Positions 5,571-13,592 of a stretch of 15,690 nucleotides of DNA are shown here, piece by piece. Position 1 is the stretch's first letter. Each line of letters opens with the position of its first letter. A model generated the notes under the pieces. It did not search any database. It was given only the letters and a program-made list of their open reading frames with translations, and was not told the DNA's origin. Source of the DNA: Lachnospiraceae bacterium UBA3282. GTDB taxonomy: Bacteria > Bacillota > Clostridia > Lachnospirales > Lachnospiraceae. The DNA is taken from positions 1-15,690 of the forward strand of contig DETS01000031.1 of assembly GCA_002361735.1 (NCBI GenBank), given 5' to 3'. Position numbers and translations under genes: made by a program.

Positions 5571-7046
5571 TTACAGCAGCTTTTTCATCTCGTCCGCCAC
5601 AAACTGCACCTTTGTACCTACGACAACCTGCACCGCCGTCCCGCCGGGACGCATAACACCCGCCACACCCGCGGATTTGATTTTTTCTTCGTCTATTGTT
5701 TCTATATCGTTCACTTCAAGTCGGAGTCTCGTTATGCAGTTGTCAAAGGTCCTGATATTTTCCTTACCGCCGAGTCCCTCCAGAATCACAGCCGCTGCCC
5801 GGGCAAAGTCATCGTCCGGGCATGTAGCTTTTCGCCTCATCTCCCCGTCTTCCTCCACCCTGCCCGGCGTCTTTAAGTCAAACTTCACAATGGCAAAACG
5901 AAAAACCGCATAAAATGCCGCAAACGCCGCCATGCCAAGCGGCAGGATCATCCATGTATTTGCCGCCCCGGGCATAAACGAAGAAAAGAACAGATCCGCA
6001 GCGCCTGCGGAAAAGCTGAATCCCGCGCGAAAACCCACGAAAGATACGATCACCGTAAAAATGCCATAAAGCAGGGCATAAATCAGATACAGTCCCGGCG
6101 CAAGAAACATAAAAGCAAACTCAAAGGGTTCCGTTATACCACAGACAAAGGAACAGAGCGCCGCCGATGCCACCAGACCGATCGCTTCCTTTCTCCGCCC
6201 CTTCTTCGCCGCATGGACCATCGCCAGTGCCGCTCCGGGAATCCCGAACATCATGCAGGGAAAGAAGCCCGACATATACATTCCCAGACTCCAGGAAACA
6301 TCCGCCGAGGTATCCCCCGCCCAGAAATGGGAAAGGTCGCCCAGTCCAATGGTGTCAAACCAGAATACATTATTCAGGGCATGATGCAGACCCACAGGAA
6401 TCAACAGGCGGTTTAAGAATGCGTGAATACCGGCGCCCACTGCTCCCAGCCTCACAATACCGTTTCCGATGCCGATCAGCCCGCCGAACAACACCGGCCA
6501 GACAAACAAAAGCACAAACGCTGCCAGAACGGAAAGCAGCCCGGAAACGATCGCCACGCAGCGTTTCCCACTGAAAAAGGCGAGCCATTCCGGAAGGCTG
6601 ACCGACTTGAAACGATTGAAACACTCCGCACCGATCAACCCGGAGAGGATTCCGATGAACGGATTTTCTATTTTTGAAAAAGCAAGCAGCTTTGCCGTAT
6701 CCTGTGCAAGGGAAGGCATCAGCGTTGTAACCGTGCCCTCAGCGAGCAGATTCGTTATCATCAGCCAGGAGGCAAGCGCCGCCAATCCCGCCGTGCCGTC
6801 ATGGTCATCCGCCATACCGACGCCCACACCGATCACAAACAGCCACGCCATATTGTCAATCAGCGCACCGCCTGCCTTTACCAGAAAAAAGCCAAGCAGA
6901 TGAAGGAATCCCGTACCCGCGATATCGCCGCCCTGCATCGTCGCCGGACACAGCGCGTAACCGATTCCCATTAAAATGCCGCAGATCGGCAGACAGGCCA
7001 CCGGCAGCATCAGGGACTTCCCCAGTTTCTGCATATAATTCATCAT
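5571..7046 (-). CDS. nagE: PTS transporter EIICB, N-acetylglucosamine/glucose type
   Basis: A 491-residue inner-membrane sugar permease fused to an EIIB domain. The EIIC part (about 1-390) shows many hydrophobic segments and family landmarks: LMLPVACLPICGILMGIG near the start, INRLL-like FLNRLLIPVGLHHALNNVFWF, MFGIPGAALAM, the substrate-site GITEPFEF, and RAGFSFSAGAADL. The EIIB part (about 410-491) carries the phosphocysteine in NCITRLRL (C437). The overall pattern is closer to NagE than to PtsG, so N-acetylglucosamine is my first guess, glucose or glucosamine the alternatives; the symbol is tentative. No EIIA is fused; the separate EIIA at 8773-9261 in the same operon can supply it. The start ATG follows GGAGG at 8 bases. 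The 76-base gap after ptsI shows no terminator. Confidence 0.9.
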   Translation of the reverse strand: MMNYMQKLGKSLMLPVACLPICGILMGIGYALCPATMQGGDIAGTGFLHLLGFFLVKAGGALIDNMAWLFVIGVGVGMADDHDGTAGLAALASWLMITNLLAEGTVTTLMPSLAQDTAKLLAFSKIENPFIGILSGLIGAECFNRFKSVSLPEWLAFFSGKRCVAIVSGLLSVLAAFVLLFVWPVLFGGLIGIGNGIVRLGAVGAGIHAFLNRLLIPVGLHHALNNVFWFDTIGLGDLSHFWAGDTSADVSWSLGMYMSGFFPCMMFGIPGAALAMVHAAKKGRRKEAIGLVASAALCSFVCGITEPFEFAFMFLAPGLYLIYALLYGIFTVIVSFVGFRAGFSFSAGAADLFFSSFMPGAANTWMILPLGMAAFAAFYAVFRFAIVKFDLKTPGRVEEDGEMRRKATCPDDDFARAAAVILEGLGGKENIRTFDNCITRLRLEVNDIETIDEEKIKSAGVAGVMRPGGTAVQVVVGTKVQFVADEMKKLL

Positions 7047-7122
7047 CTATCTTTCCTCCAATTTCCCAAGCACCATCACTACATTCGCAGCTTTTAAAAC
7101 CTGCCGCTTATCTCCCTTCCCA

Positions 7123-8739
7123 CTAAGGCAGTTCCCGCACCACCCTGCGCAGCCTGAGCACCGCAGAGGGCGGCACACTCAGTTCATCCACACCCAACTC
7201 CAAAAAATGCTCCGTGAGTGTCTCATCCGCCGCAAGTTCCCCGCAGATGCCCACCCAGATCCCTGCCGCATGCGCATTTTCTACAGTCATTTCAATCAAT
7301 CTGAGAACCGCCTCGTGGTGCGCATCACAAATCTTTTCCAATCTGCGGTTCTCCCGATCCGCCGCCAGCGTATACTGCGTCAGATCGTTCGTGCCGATAC
7401 TGAAAAAATCGACTGCCCGCGCCAGCCTGTCGGAAAGCAATGCTGCTGCGGGCGTCTCGATCATAACGCCGAGTTCCACCTCCCCCGGCACGCACCCCTC
7501 CTCCACAAGCGCTTTCCTGACATCCGCCGCAATCTGTCGTATCCGCACGACCTCCTCCATGGACACGATCATCGGAAACATGATAGCCAGTTTCCCGTAT
7601 GTGGACGCACGGTATAATGCACGCAGCTGCACGGTGAAAATATCTTCTCTGTCCAGACAGATGCGGATGCCGCGATAACCCAACGCCGGATTTTCTTCCT
7701 CATCCAGTTGAAAGTAGTCTGCTCTTTTATCCGCACCGATATCCAACGTGCGGATCACCACCTTCCGCCCCTCCATCTTTTTAAGGACCGCTCTGTAAGC
7801 CGCAAACTGTTCCTCCTCCGTGGGTGCACTCTCACGCCCAAGGTAGAGAAACTCACTGCGAAACAGCCCGATGCCGCCCGCATCCGCCAAAAGCGCCGCA
7901 TCCGCATCCGCCACATTTCCGATATTTGCATAGATATTGATCGTTTTCCCGCTCTTTGTCCTGTTTTCCTGTCCTTTGAGCTGTTCCAGGGCAAGGATAT
8001 CCGCTTCCCATGCCGCCTTTTGGGAAAGGATGCGGGACAAAAGCTCCTCCCCCGGCTCCACGATGAGCCGCCCTGTAAAACCATCCACTACACAGGTCTT
8101 TCCCTGCAAAGACTCCGAAAGGGAAAACTCCGTATTCACCAGTGCCGGTATCCCCATGCTCCTTGCGAGGATCGCCGTATGTGAGTTCACCGATCCTTTC
8201 ACCGTCACAAACGCCAAAATCTTTTCTTTATCCAACTTCAAGGTCTCGCTGGGCGTCAAATCTTCCGCAGCCAAAATCACCGGCTCCTCCGATTGAATTT
8301 CCTCATCCGGCAGCTTTAAGAGCGCACGCAGCACGCGCTGCGAAATATCCCGGATATCCGCCGCCCTGCTTTTCATGTACTCATCCTCCATGCCCGCAAA
8401 CATGGCAGCCACTGCCTCGCCTGCGCAGGAGACGGCATACGCCGCCTGATATCCTTCTGTAAGTTTCGCCAATACCTCCTTCAGATAAATCTCATCCTCC
8501 AAAAGCATCCGATGAATCTCAAAGATCTGCGCCTGCTCCTCGCCCATATCGGCAAGCGCCTCCTCATAAAGACGCGCAAGCTCCGCCTTTGCCTCCTCTG
8601 CCGCTGCAAAAAAACGCGCCCGCTCCGCTTCCGGGTCGGACGCCTTCTGCGCCGCCGCATGATAATCAGCCCTTTTGTGAAGGTATATCCTGCCGACAGC
8701 AATTCCCTGCATCACACTTTTTCCGCAATATGTTTCCAT
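7123..8739 (-). CDS. ptsI: PTS enzyme I, phosphoenolpyruvate-protein phosphotransferase
   Basis: A 538-residue cytoplasmic enzyme that takes phosphate from phosphoenolpyruvate and passes it to HPr. Domain order is as expected: an N-terminal HPr-binding helical region (about 30-145), the phosphohistidine swivel domain with VTVKGSVNSHTAILAR (H187), and the PEP-binding barrel with GGIGLFRSEFLYLGR, NPALGYRGIRICL, FPMIVSMEEV, GVMIETPAAAL, FFSIGTNDLTQYTLAADR and the catalytic Cys in ICGELAAD. The length is a little short of the usual 570 residues, with the C-terminal tail ending soon after the dimer helices. It is second in the crr-ptsI-EIICB operon, 33 bases after crr. The start is supported by GAGG about 11 bases upstream and by the standard METYCGK-type beginning. 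No HPr gene is in the window. Confidence 0.96.
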   Translation of the reverse strand: METYCGKSVMQGIAVGRIYLHKRADYHAAAQKASDPEAERARFFAAAEEAKAELARLYEEALADMGEEQAQIFEIHRMLLEDEIYLKEVLAKLTEGYQAAYAVSCAGEAVAAMFAGMEDEYMKSRAADIRDISQRVLRALLKLPDEEIQSEEPVILAAEDLTPSETLKLDKEKILAFVTVKGSVNSHTAILARSMGIPALVNTEFSLSESLQGKTCVVDGFTGRLIVEPGEELLSRILSQKAAWEADILALEQLKGQENRTKSGKTINIYANIGNVADADAALLADAGGIGLFRSEFLYLGRESAPTEEEQFAAYRAVLKKMEGRKVVIRTLDIGADKRADYFQLDEEENPALGYRGIRICLDREDIFTVQLRALYRASTYGKLAIMFPMIVSMEEVVRIRQIAADVRKALVEEGCVPGEVELGVMIETPAAALLSDRLARAVDFFSIGTNDLTQYTLAADRENRRLEKICDAHHEAVLRLIEMTVENAHAAGIWVGICGELAADETLTEHFLELGVDELSVPPSAVLRLRRVVRELP

Positions 8740-8772
8740 CCTGATCTCATCCTCACCGTCCGGTCAGCCGCC

Positions 8773-9261
8773 TTATCTGGTAAGGCGGAGTATCTCATCC
8801 CCCGCCGCCACTTTCTCCGTGCCGGACATCGTAATTTTAGTAAAGGCATCTGTGTTGCAGATGACAACGGGCGTCGCCAGATCATAGCCCTCCTTCGCAA
8901 TCGCTTCCAGATCAGCTTCCAGGAGCAGATCGCCCTTCTTCACCTGCTGCCCTTCCTCCACATAAATCGTAAAATATTTTCCGTTCAGCTTCACCGTATC
9001 CAGTCCGATATGCAAAAGTACCTCCGCATCCTCTGCCGTTTTGATCGCCGCAGCATGCCCTGTTGGAAAGACCGTAGCCACGATCCCGTCCGCCGGCGCA
9101 TAAAACTTCCCCTCAGACGGCTCAATGGCAACTCCCTGTCCGAGAATCCCCGCACTGAACGTAGGATCTTTTACCTCTTGCAGGGCTTTCAGCCTTCCGG
9201 CGCAAGGTGCGGAAATCTTGATATCGTCATTTCTTCCAAAAATACCTTTCAAAAATCCCAT
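8773..9261 (-). CDS. crr: PTS EIIA component, glucose type (Crr-like)
   Basis: A 162-residue soluble phosphocarrier that moves phosphate from HPr to the EIIB domain of a sugar permease. The glucose-type EIIA pattern is complete: an N-terminal amphipathic start MGFLKGIFG, ISAPCAGRL, AIEPSEGKFYAPADGIV, the supporting histidine in FPTGHA (H69), the phosphorylated histidine in LLHIGLDTV (H84), and EGQQVKKGDLLLEADL. It is first in an operon with ptsI and an EIICB that lacks its own EIIA, so the trio fits together. In Firmicutes such EIIA proteins act mainly in transport rather than in the adenylate-cyclase control known from enteric bacteria. The ATG follows GAGG at 7 bases. A strong extended -10 promoter lies at 9330-9358. 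Confidence 0.96.
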   Translation of the reverse strand: MGFLKGIFGRNDDIKISAPCAGRLKALQEVKDPTFSAGILGQGVAIEPSEGKFYAPADGIVATVFPTGHAAAIKTAEDAEVLLHIGLDTVKLNGKYFTIYVEEGQQVKKGDLLLEADLEAIAKEGYDLATPVVICNTDAFTKITMSGTEKVAAGDEILRLTR

Positions 9262-9329
9262 GCGCGTTCCTCTCTCTCCCCACTCACGTTTTTACATTTT
9301 ACGCGTTTAAGTGCCTTTATCTAACTGCT

Positions 9330-9358
9330 ATTTTAGCAATTGATACTATGCAAGTCAA
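9330..9358 (-). promoter_or_regulatory. Strong promoter of the crr-ptsI-EIICB operon
   Basis: On the minus strand TTGACT (9358-9353), a 17-base spacer and TAAAAT (9335-9330) preceded by TGC make an extended -10 promoter of near-consensus quality. The predicted start is near 9323, leaving a leader of about 62 nt before crr. No clear antiterminator hairpin or catabolite-repression (cre) site was seen in the leader. Confidence 0.85.
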
Positions 9359-9454
9359 GTCTTTTGGCATGCGTTTTTTCACATTTTATCCATATAACCC
9401 GCGTATTTTTTCATAATTTTTGTGCAAATGCAACATATTTGATTTCCCTGCCTG

Positions 9455-9481
9455 AAAAGCTCTTTACAAATCGCCCGAAAA
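9455..9481 (+). promoter_or_regulatory. Weak sigma-28-like promoter before the FliD-like gene
   Basis: AAAA, 15 bases, then CCCGAAAA (9474-9481) matches the flagellar sigma factor consensus TAAA-N15-GCCGATAA at 3 of 4 and 6 of 8 positions. It is the only promoter-like signal I find with a link to the FliD-like product. An alternative housekeeping reading, TTTACA with an 18-base spacer to AATAAT, overlaps it. The rest of the 294-base gap 9262-9555 holds the divergent crr promoter and AT-rich sequence without other clear features. Confidence 0.3.
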
Positions 9482-9555
9482 GACGAAATAATAAATATAA
9501 GAAAGCACATGAACTGTCATTTATAAATCGTTTGAGAGACAAGGAGGTATCTCAT

Positions 9556-10797
9556 ATGGGCATCAATTTGACCGGATTAAACTCGGGGATGGCGGACACC
9601 TACTCCACTCTGCTCGGCGGCATGAGCGGCGGTGATGACGCCGGCGGGATGGGTTCGCTCCTGGGCGACTACGCCGCCATCAAAAACGGCAGCTACGGCA
9701 AGATGTTAAAAAAATACTACAGTAAGCTGGAAAAACAGGAAGCAGAAGAAAGCGGCAAGACCGACCAGAAGACCGCCGGAAAAGTAAAGGACGCTTCTTC
9801 CGCATCGGCGGCGAAAGCTCTCTACAAATCTGCTTCGACCCTCGAAAACCTGAATTTTGACGATCGCAGCGAGGAGAACATCGGCAAGATCACGGACGCA
9901 GTCTCCGCCTTTGTAAAAGATTACAACAATCTGATGAAAAGCGCGGACAAGAGCAAAAACACCGCCGTACAGAAACAGGCGGAGTCCCTTTACAATGCCT
10001 ACTACACAAACTATAAGCTCTTTTCCAAGGTTGGCATTACCTTAAACTCCGACAGGACGCTCTCATTTGATCAGGATACCATGAAGACCGCCCTGAAAGA
10101 CACCGAGCACGGAAAAGGCGCAACGGTAAAGACCCTGTTCGGCGGTATCGGTTCCTTTGCGGATAAAGCAATGAACAAAGCCAGCCAGATTTATCGGACG
10201 GCAGGGGATGGCGAATCTGTTACTTCCTCCAAGGCAAAGTATGCGGGCACAAGCTCCTACGCATCGACCACAGGCACTTCTGCCACCAAGAAAGAGGACG
10301 AAAACAAAACGGTAACGGACGCAAGTTCTGCCGCGGCGGCAAACGCCCTTTACAAGTCCATCGAAAATCTGGGCGCCACGGATATGTCAAACTCCAACAA
10401 GGAAGCGCTCTATAAGGCGTTCAATAACTTTGTCAAGGACTACAACGCTCTGGTCGAAAATACGGCAAAGAGCAAAAACTCCAACGTGGTCAACCAGGCA
10501 AACTACTTAACGGGCATCGTTTCCAACAACCGCTCCGCCTTCTCCAAACTGGGGGTCACGATCAATTCCGACAAGACCCTGACTCTGGATGAAAAGAAAT
10601 TCAAGGACGCGGATATGAGCGCCGTCAAAAATCTCTACAACGGTGCATACTCAATTGCCGAAAAAATGACCGACAAAGTCAACGGCATTTACCGCTATGC
10701 AACGCAGGGCGAGACCCTGAACAAAAAGACCTATGATAATGGTGGCGGCGGCGTAGGCGCACCGACCATGGGGTCTATGGTGGATGCGATCCTGTAG
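9556..10797 (+). CDS. FliD-like protein with two tandem C-terminal-type domains
   Basis: A 413-residue, Ala/Ser/Lys/Asn-rich protein without a signal peptide or membrane segment. I start at the ATG at 9556 because AAGGAGG sits 8 bases upstream; an in-frame ATG at 9340 has no such site. The N-terminus INLTGLNSGMADTYS recalls the GL-SGLDT start of flagellar cap protein FliD. Residues 36-57 (LGDYAAIKNGSYGKMLKKYY) form a distinctive block. Two related units follow, about 77-217 and 252-383. Each begins with DASSA, ALYKS, then FVKDYN, then a segment such as FSKVGITLNSDRTLSFD (second copy FSKLGVTINSDKTLTLD), and ends with a helical segment leading to IYR. These segments resemble the FliD C-terminal domain. 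The linker 218-251 is Ser/Thr rich. No flagellar genes flank it. Secretion by a flagellar-type route is a guess; the family is not firmly identified. Confidence 0.75.
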   Translation: MGINLTGLNSGMADTYSTLLGGMSGGDDAGGMGSLLGDYAAIKNGSYGKMLKKYYSKLEKQEAEESGKTDQKTAGKVKDASSASAAKALYKSASTLENLNFDDRSEENIGKITDAVSAFVKDYNNLMKSADKSKNTAVQKQAESLYNAYYTNYKLFSKVGITLNSDRTLSFDQDTMKTALKDTEHGKGATVKTLFGGIGSFADKAMNKASQIYRTAGDGESVTSSKAKYAGTSSYASTTGTSATKKEDENKTVTDASSAAAANALYKSIENLGATDMSNSNKEALYKAFNNFVKDYNALVENTAKSKNSNVVNQANYLTGIVSNNRSAFSKLGVTINSDKTLTLDEKKFKDADMSAVKNLYNGAYSIAEKMTDKVNGIYRYATQGETLNKKTYDNGGGGVGAPTMGSMVDAIL

Positions 10798-10813
10798 TAT
10801 AAAAGAAAAAGCA

Positions 10814-10840
10814 AGAGGGTGCCGCAATGCGGCGCCCTCT
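10814..10840. terminator. Shared terminator hairpin between FliD-like gene and ABC permease
   Basis: A 12-bp stem with one G-T wobble (10814-10825 with 10829-10840, loop AAT) lies between the convergent stops at 10797 and 10842. On the minus strand it is followed by CTTGCTTTTTCTTTTA, a good T-rich tail; on the plus strand the tail is only CTCTTAC. It most clearly ends the ABC permease operon and may slow plus-strand transcription. Confidence 0.8.
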
Positions 10841-10841
10841 C

Positions 10842-12833
10842 TTACATTCTGATTGTCTCGATGATATTCTGCTTCTTTAACGTCCTTGCCGAGATGCGCA
10901 CGGTTCCCCACATCACCAGAAAAGAAATGCCTATTGTAATGAGCATCGCTGTCCACGGCATATGAAAGGGGATCGGGAACAGCATTTTCACGCAGCGCGC
11001 CATCAAAAACACGATTACCATACCGAGCGGCAGCCCGACGACCAGCGCCTTCCCCGCGCAGAGGACGCTTTCCATGGTAAGCATCTTCCGCACCGCTTTC
11101 GACGGCATTCCCACACTTTGCAGCACCGCAAACTCTCTTGCCCTTGACTTGATCTGAAAACTGACCGTGCTGATGACATTCAGCACACCGATCAGCCCCA
11201 GCAGAAACACAAAGGCATAGAGGAAACAGGCAGCAAGCACAATGGCAATATTCATGATCTTTGCAAAGTCCTGCGCACCAAACACTCTGCTGGTGTAACC
11301 CGCTTCGCCGTAATCCAGACCGTTCTGCGGAAAATAACCTTCCAACACGTCCTTGGCATACGCCATAAAGCCGTTCTCATCCGCAGGGTTCGCCATCCAG
11401 TTATAGCCGCGCACCGTCATCCCCGTCGAAGGCACCACCAGGCGGACGGGATTGGTATTCGGATACAGTAACGGTTTGGGAATCTCCTCCGGAGTCAGCA
11501 CACCGTCTATCGAAACCGTATCCTGACTGCCGTCCGCCTTTTCCAGCTGCAGTGTGGCGACTGTCTCCGACAGGGGCGCGATATGCCGCTCGGTTCCGTT
11601 ATCATTATATTGATAATCGTTTAGCAGAATCGTCCCGCCTTTGGCAACCCTCGCCTGTGCGCACAATTCGTCGTAATGTTTCTCATCGAGAATGATCCTC
11701 TCCACTTCCAGAACGGTCCCCGATTGTCCCGCATCGTCACCATCGGCTATCACCCGCCGCATTTCCTCCGTGAGATCCTGTTCGCCAAGCAGAGCGACAT
11801 AGGTTGTATAATCCTGTCCATCCCCGTAAATATCCGTTTCTTCATATTCCCTGAGCTTCGCCGTGATTTCTTCCGCCGTCTCGGCTGTAATGGGAAAGGC
11901 ACACTCCTGCTGCCTGCGGCCCGTCTTAGGGTTGACGGTATTCTTAAAATTCGAGGTATAATCCGCAATCACGGAATATCCGTAATCCATCGTGATAAAA
12001 TCCTGTATGCCGCCCGCAATCTCCTGTAATCCGCTCAACACAATAAACAGCATGATGCTGATGGAAAATGCCGTGACCGCCGAATGCATACGTTTCCGAT
12101 AAGACGACACGTTTTTGCGTGCCAGCTGATATTCAATCTTCCCCGTTGCGTCAATCGTGATCCTGGTACGCTTATATCCCGAGGTATCCGTCTCGCCGCC
12201 GTTTCGCAGACAGTCTAACGCCGAAATGCGCATCGCCTTCCTTGCGGGAAGCATGGCGGCAAACAGAACCGTCCCCAGAGAGATCAACGCGGAAATAAGC
12301 AGAGCTGCCGGCGAAAAGACAAAGGAAAGCGCAAAATTGACCTGCCTCATCATGGAACGCACCAGCACATTCAATTCTTCCATATAAAGATTCACAACTG
12401 CGATGCCGAGAAAACTAAACAAATATCCAAGTAAAATCCCCAGGGGAATCGCAGCCGTGCAAAGCAGCACACACTCATACATGATTGTCTGATAAATCTG
12501 CTTTTTGGTGGCGCCCACACATTTTAGGGTGCCAAACTGTGAAATCCGTTCATTGGCGCTCATGCGGAACGCATTGGAAATCACGATCACGGACATGGCA
12601 ACGATCAGCGCCGCCAAAAACAATGCCGGGACAAGCAGTATCATCATATAGGCGCCGCCATACAAACCGTAATCTTCGCCGAGGAAATTCACAAGCATCG
12701 TCCTGCCGCTTGCCACAAGATTCACGACCGCGGTCAGCAGCGCGGCGGAAAGCACGATTGCCCCGCCCGTGATAACGGTCCTGCCTTTCTTTCTTCCCAA
12801 CTGTTTTAAGGCAAATGAGCATAAGATATTCAT
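10842..12833 (-). CDS. ABC transporter permease, FtsX/MacB family
   Basis: A 663-residue membrane protein with the FtsX layout repeated twice. Hydrophobic segments appear near 19-42, 60-88, 120-145, 168-190 and 245-262 in the first half, and three more in the last 135 residues. The cytoplasmic loops carry the FtsX hallmark AxxxERxxxFGTLKCVGATKKQI (first) and KSRAREFAVLQSVGM (second). A large extracellular domain of about 270 residues separates the halves. Such permeases work with an ATPase of the MacB/BceA class to move or sense lipids and peptides at the membrane, often giving resistance to antimicrobial peptides. Its ATG overlaps the ATPase stop by four bases. A two-component system lies directly upstream, which supports a peptide-sensing or resistance role, though the substrate is unknown. 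Confidence 0.92.
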   Translation of the reverse strand: MNILCSFALKQLGRKKGRTVITGGAIVLSAALLTAVVNLVASGRTMLVNFLGEDYGLYGGAYMMILLVPALFLAALIVAMSVIVISNAFRMSANERISQFGTLKCVGATKKQIYQTIMYECVLLCTAAIPLGILLGYLFSFLGIAVVNLYMEELNVLVRSMMRQVNFALSFVFSPAALLISALISLGTVLFAAMLPARKAMRISALDCLRNGGETDTSGYKRTRITIDATGKIEYQLARKNVSSYRKRMHSAVTAFSISIMLFIVLSGLQEIAGGIQDFITMDYGYSVIADYTSNFKNTVNPKTGRRQQECAFPITAETAEEITAKLREYEETDIYGDGQDYTTYVALLGEQDLTEEMRRVIADGDDAGQSGTVLEVERIILDEKHYDELCAQARVAKGGTILLNDYQYNDNGTERHIAPLSETVATLQLEKADGSQDTVSIDGVLTPEEIPKPLLYPNTNPVRLVVPSTGMTVRGYNWMANPADENGFMAYAKDVLEGYFPQNGLDYGEAGYTSRVFGAQDFAKIMNIAIVLAACFLYAFVFLLGLIGVLNVISTVSFQIKSRAREFAVLQSVGMPSKAVRKMLTMESVLCAGKALVVGLPLGMVIVFLMARCVKMLFPIPFHMPWTAMLITIGISFLVMWGTVRISARTLKKQNIIETIRM

Positions 12834-13513
12834 ACGCGCATCACCTCATCTCTGATGATTTTTCCGTCGCTGATGGTCAGGATCCTGTCCGCCTGCAAAG
12901 CGATGTTCTCGTCATGCGTAATCAGAATCAGCGTCTGATTTTCCTTGCGATTGGCTGCCGTCAAAAGCTCCATGATCTCCCTGCCTGCCTTGCTGTCCAG
13001 ATTTCCCGTGGGCTCGTCGGCCAACAGAAATGCCGGGTCATTGATGAGCGCCCTGCCCACGGACACTCTCTGCTGCTGCCCGCCGGAAAGTTCTCCCGGA
13101 AGATGGTCTCTGCGATGTGACAGTCCTGTCATTTCTATGATCTTTTCCAGCTTCTGCGCATCGGGCTTTCGGTTATCCAACAGACAGGGCAGCATGATAT
13201 TCTCATCCACCGTCAGATTGGGAATCAGGTTATAGAACTGGTAGACAATGCCGATATTCCTGCGCCGAAAGATTGCCAGCGCGCTCTCGCTCATTTCAAA
13301 GATGGGCTCGCCATCGACAATCACACTTCCAGACGTAGGCAAGTCAATCCCGCCCATCAGATTCATGAGCGTAGATTTTCCGGAACCCGACGCCCCCACA
13401 ATGGCGACAAACTCGCCTTTTTTAACTTGAAAACTGACATGATCCAAAGCCGTCACCCGATTATCGCCGCTGCCGTAGATCTTTGTCAGCTCCTTTACTT
13501 CCAAAACTTCCAT
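12830..13513 (-). CDS. ABC transporter ATP-binding protein (MacB/BceA type)
   Basis: A 227-residue ATPase of usual length that powers the adjoining FtsX-type permease. Visible motifs are Walker A GASGSGKS (residues 40-47), the Q-loop YQFYNLIPNLTV (Q92), signature LSGGQQQRV (142-150), Walker B FLLADEPTGNLD (162-173) and the H-loop ITHDE (H200). The sequence QFYNLIPNLT and the spacing are typical of the LolD/MacB/BceA group. The start follows AGAGG at 6 bases. The gene begins 77 bases after the histidine kinase stop, and that gap holds a possible response-regulator binding site and promoter, so the pair ATPase-permease may be switched separately from the two-component genes. Confidence 0.95.
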   Translation of the reverse strand: MEVLEVKELTKIYGSGDNRVTALDHVSFQVKKGEFVAIVGASGSGKSTLMNLMGGIDLPTSGSVIVDGEPIFEMSESALAIFRRRNIGIVYQFYNLIPNLTVDENIMLPCLLDNRKPDAQKLEKIIEMTGLSHRRDHLPGELSGGQQQRVSVGRALINDPAFLLADEPTGNLDSKAGREIMELLTAANRKENQTLILITHDENIALQADRILTISDGKIIRDEVMRV

Positions 13514-13544
13514 ATGCCACCTCTTTCCGGAACGTTTACAGCTC

Positions 13545-13592
13545 CTTTTCTTATTTCACATCATAAATAAGAAAAGTGACTCTCAGGTGACT
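13545..13592 (-). promoter_or_regulatory. Candidate response-regulator operator and promoter for the ABC genes
   Basis: Two direct AGTCAC hexamers on the minus strand (13592-13587 and 13581-13576) are 11 bases apart, the spacing typical for OmpR-family regulators. They sit at the place expected of a -35, upstream of TATGAT (13565-13560), which lacks a good -35 of its own. A perfect 12-bp AT-rich inverted repeat (13545-13556 with 13565-13576, loop of 8) overlaps the -10 and the predicted start near 13553. The simplest reading is an activated promoter controlled by the neighbouring response regulator. Confidence 0.5.

Noticed and set aside
8512..9324. Plus-strand 270-codon open frame across the crr-ptsI junction
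   Set aside because: Antisense to crr and the start of ptsI, both complete and motif-bearing; no independent start signals.
9262..9329. Antiterminator-type (RAT) or riboswitch leader of crr
   Set aside because: The 62-nt leader has no strong hairpin with T-tract and no recognisable conserved core.
9340..9555. Upstream start for the FliD-like gene at 9340
   Set aside because: The extension crosses the divergent crr promoter and AT-rich intergenic sequence; AAGGAGG stands before the ATG at 9556.
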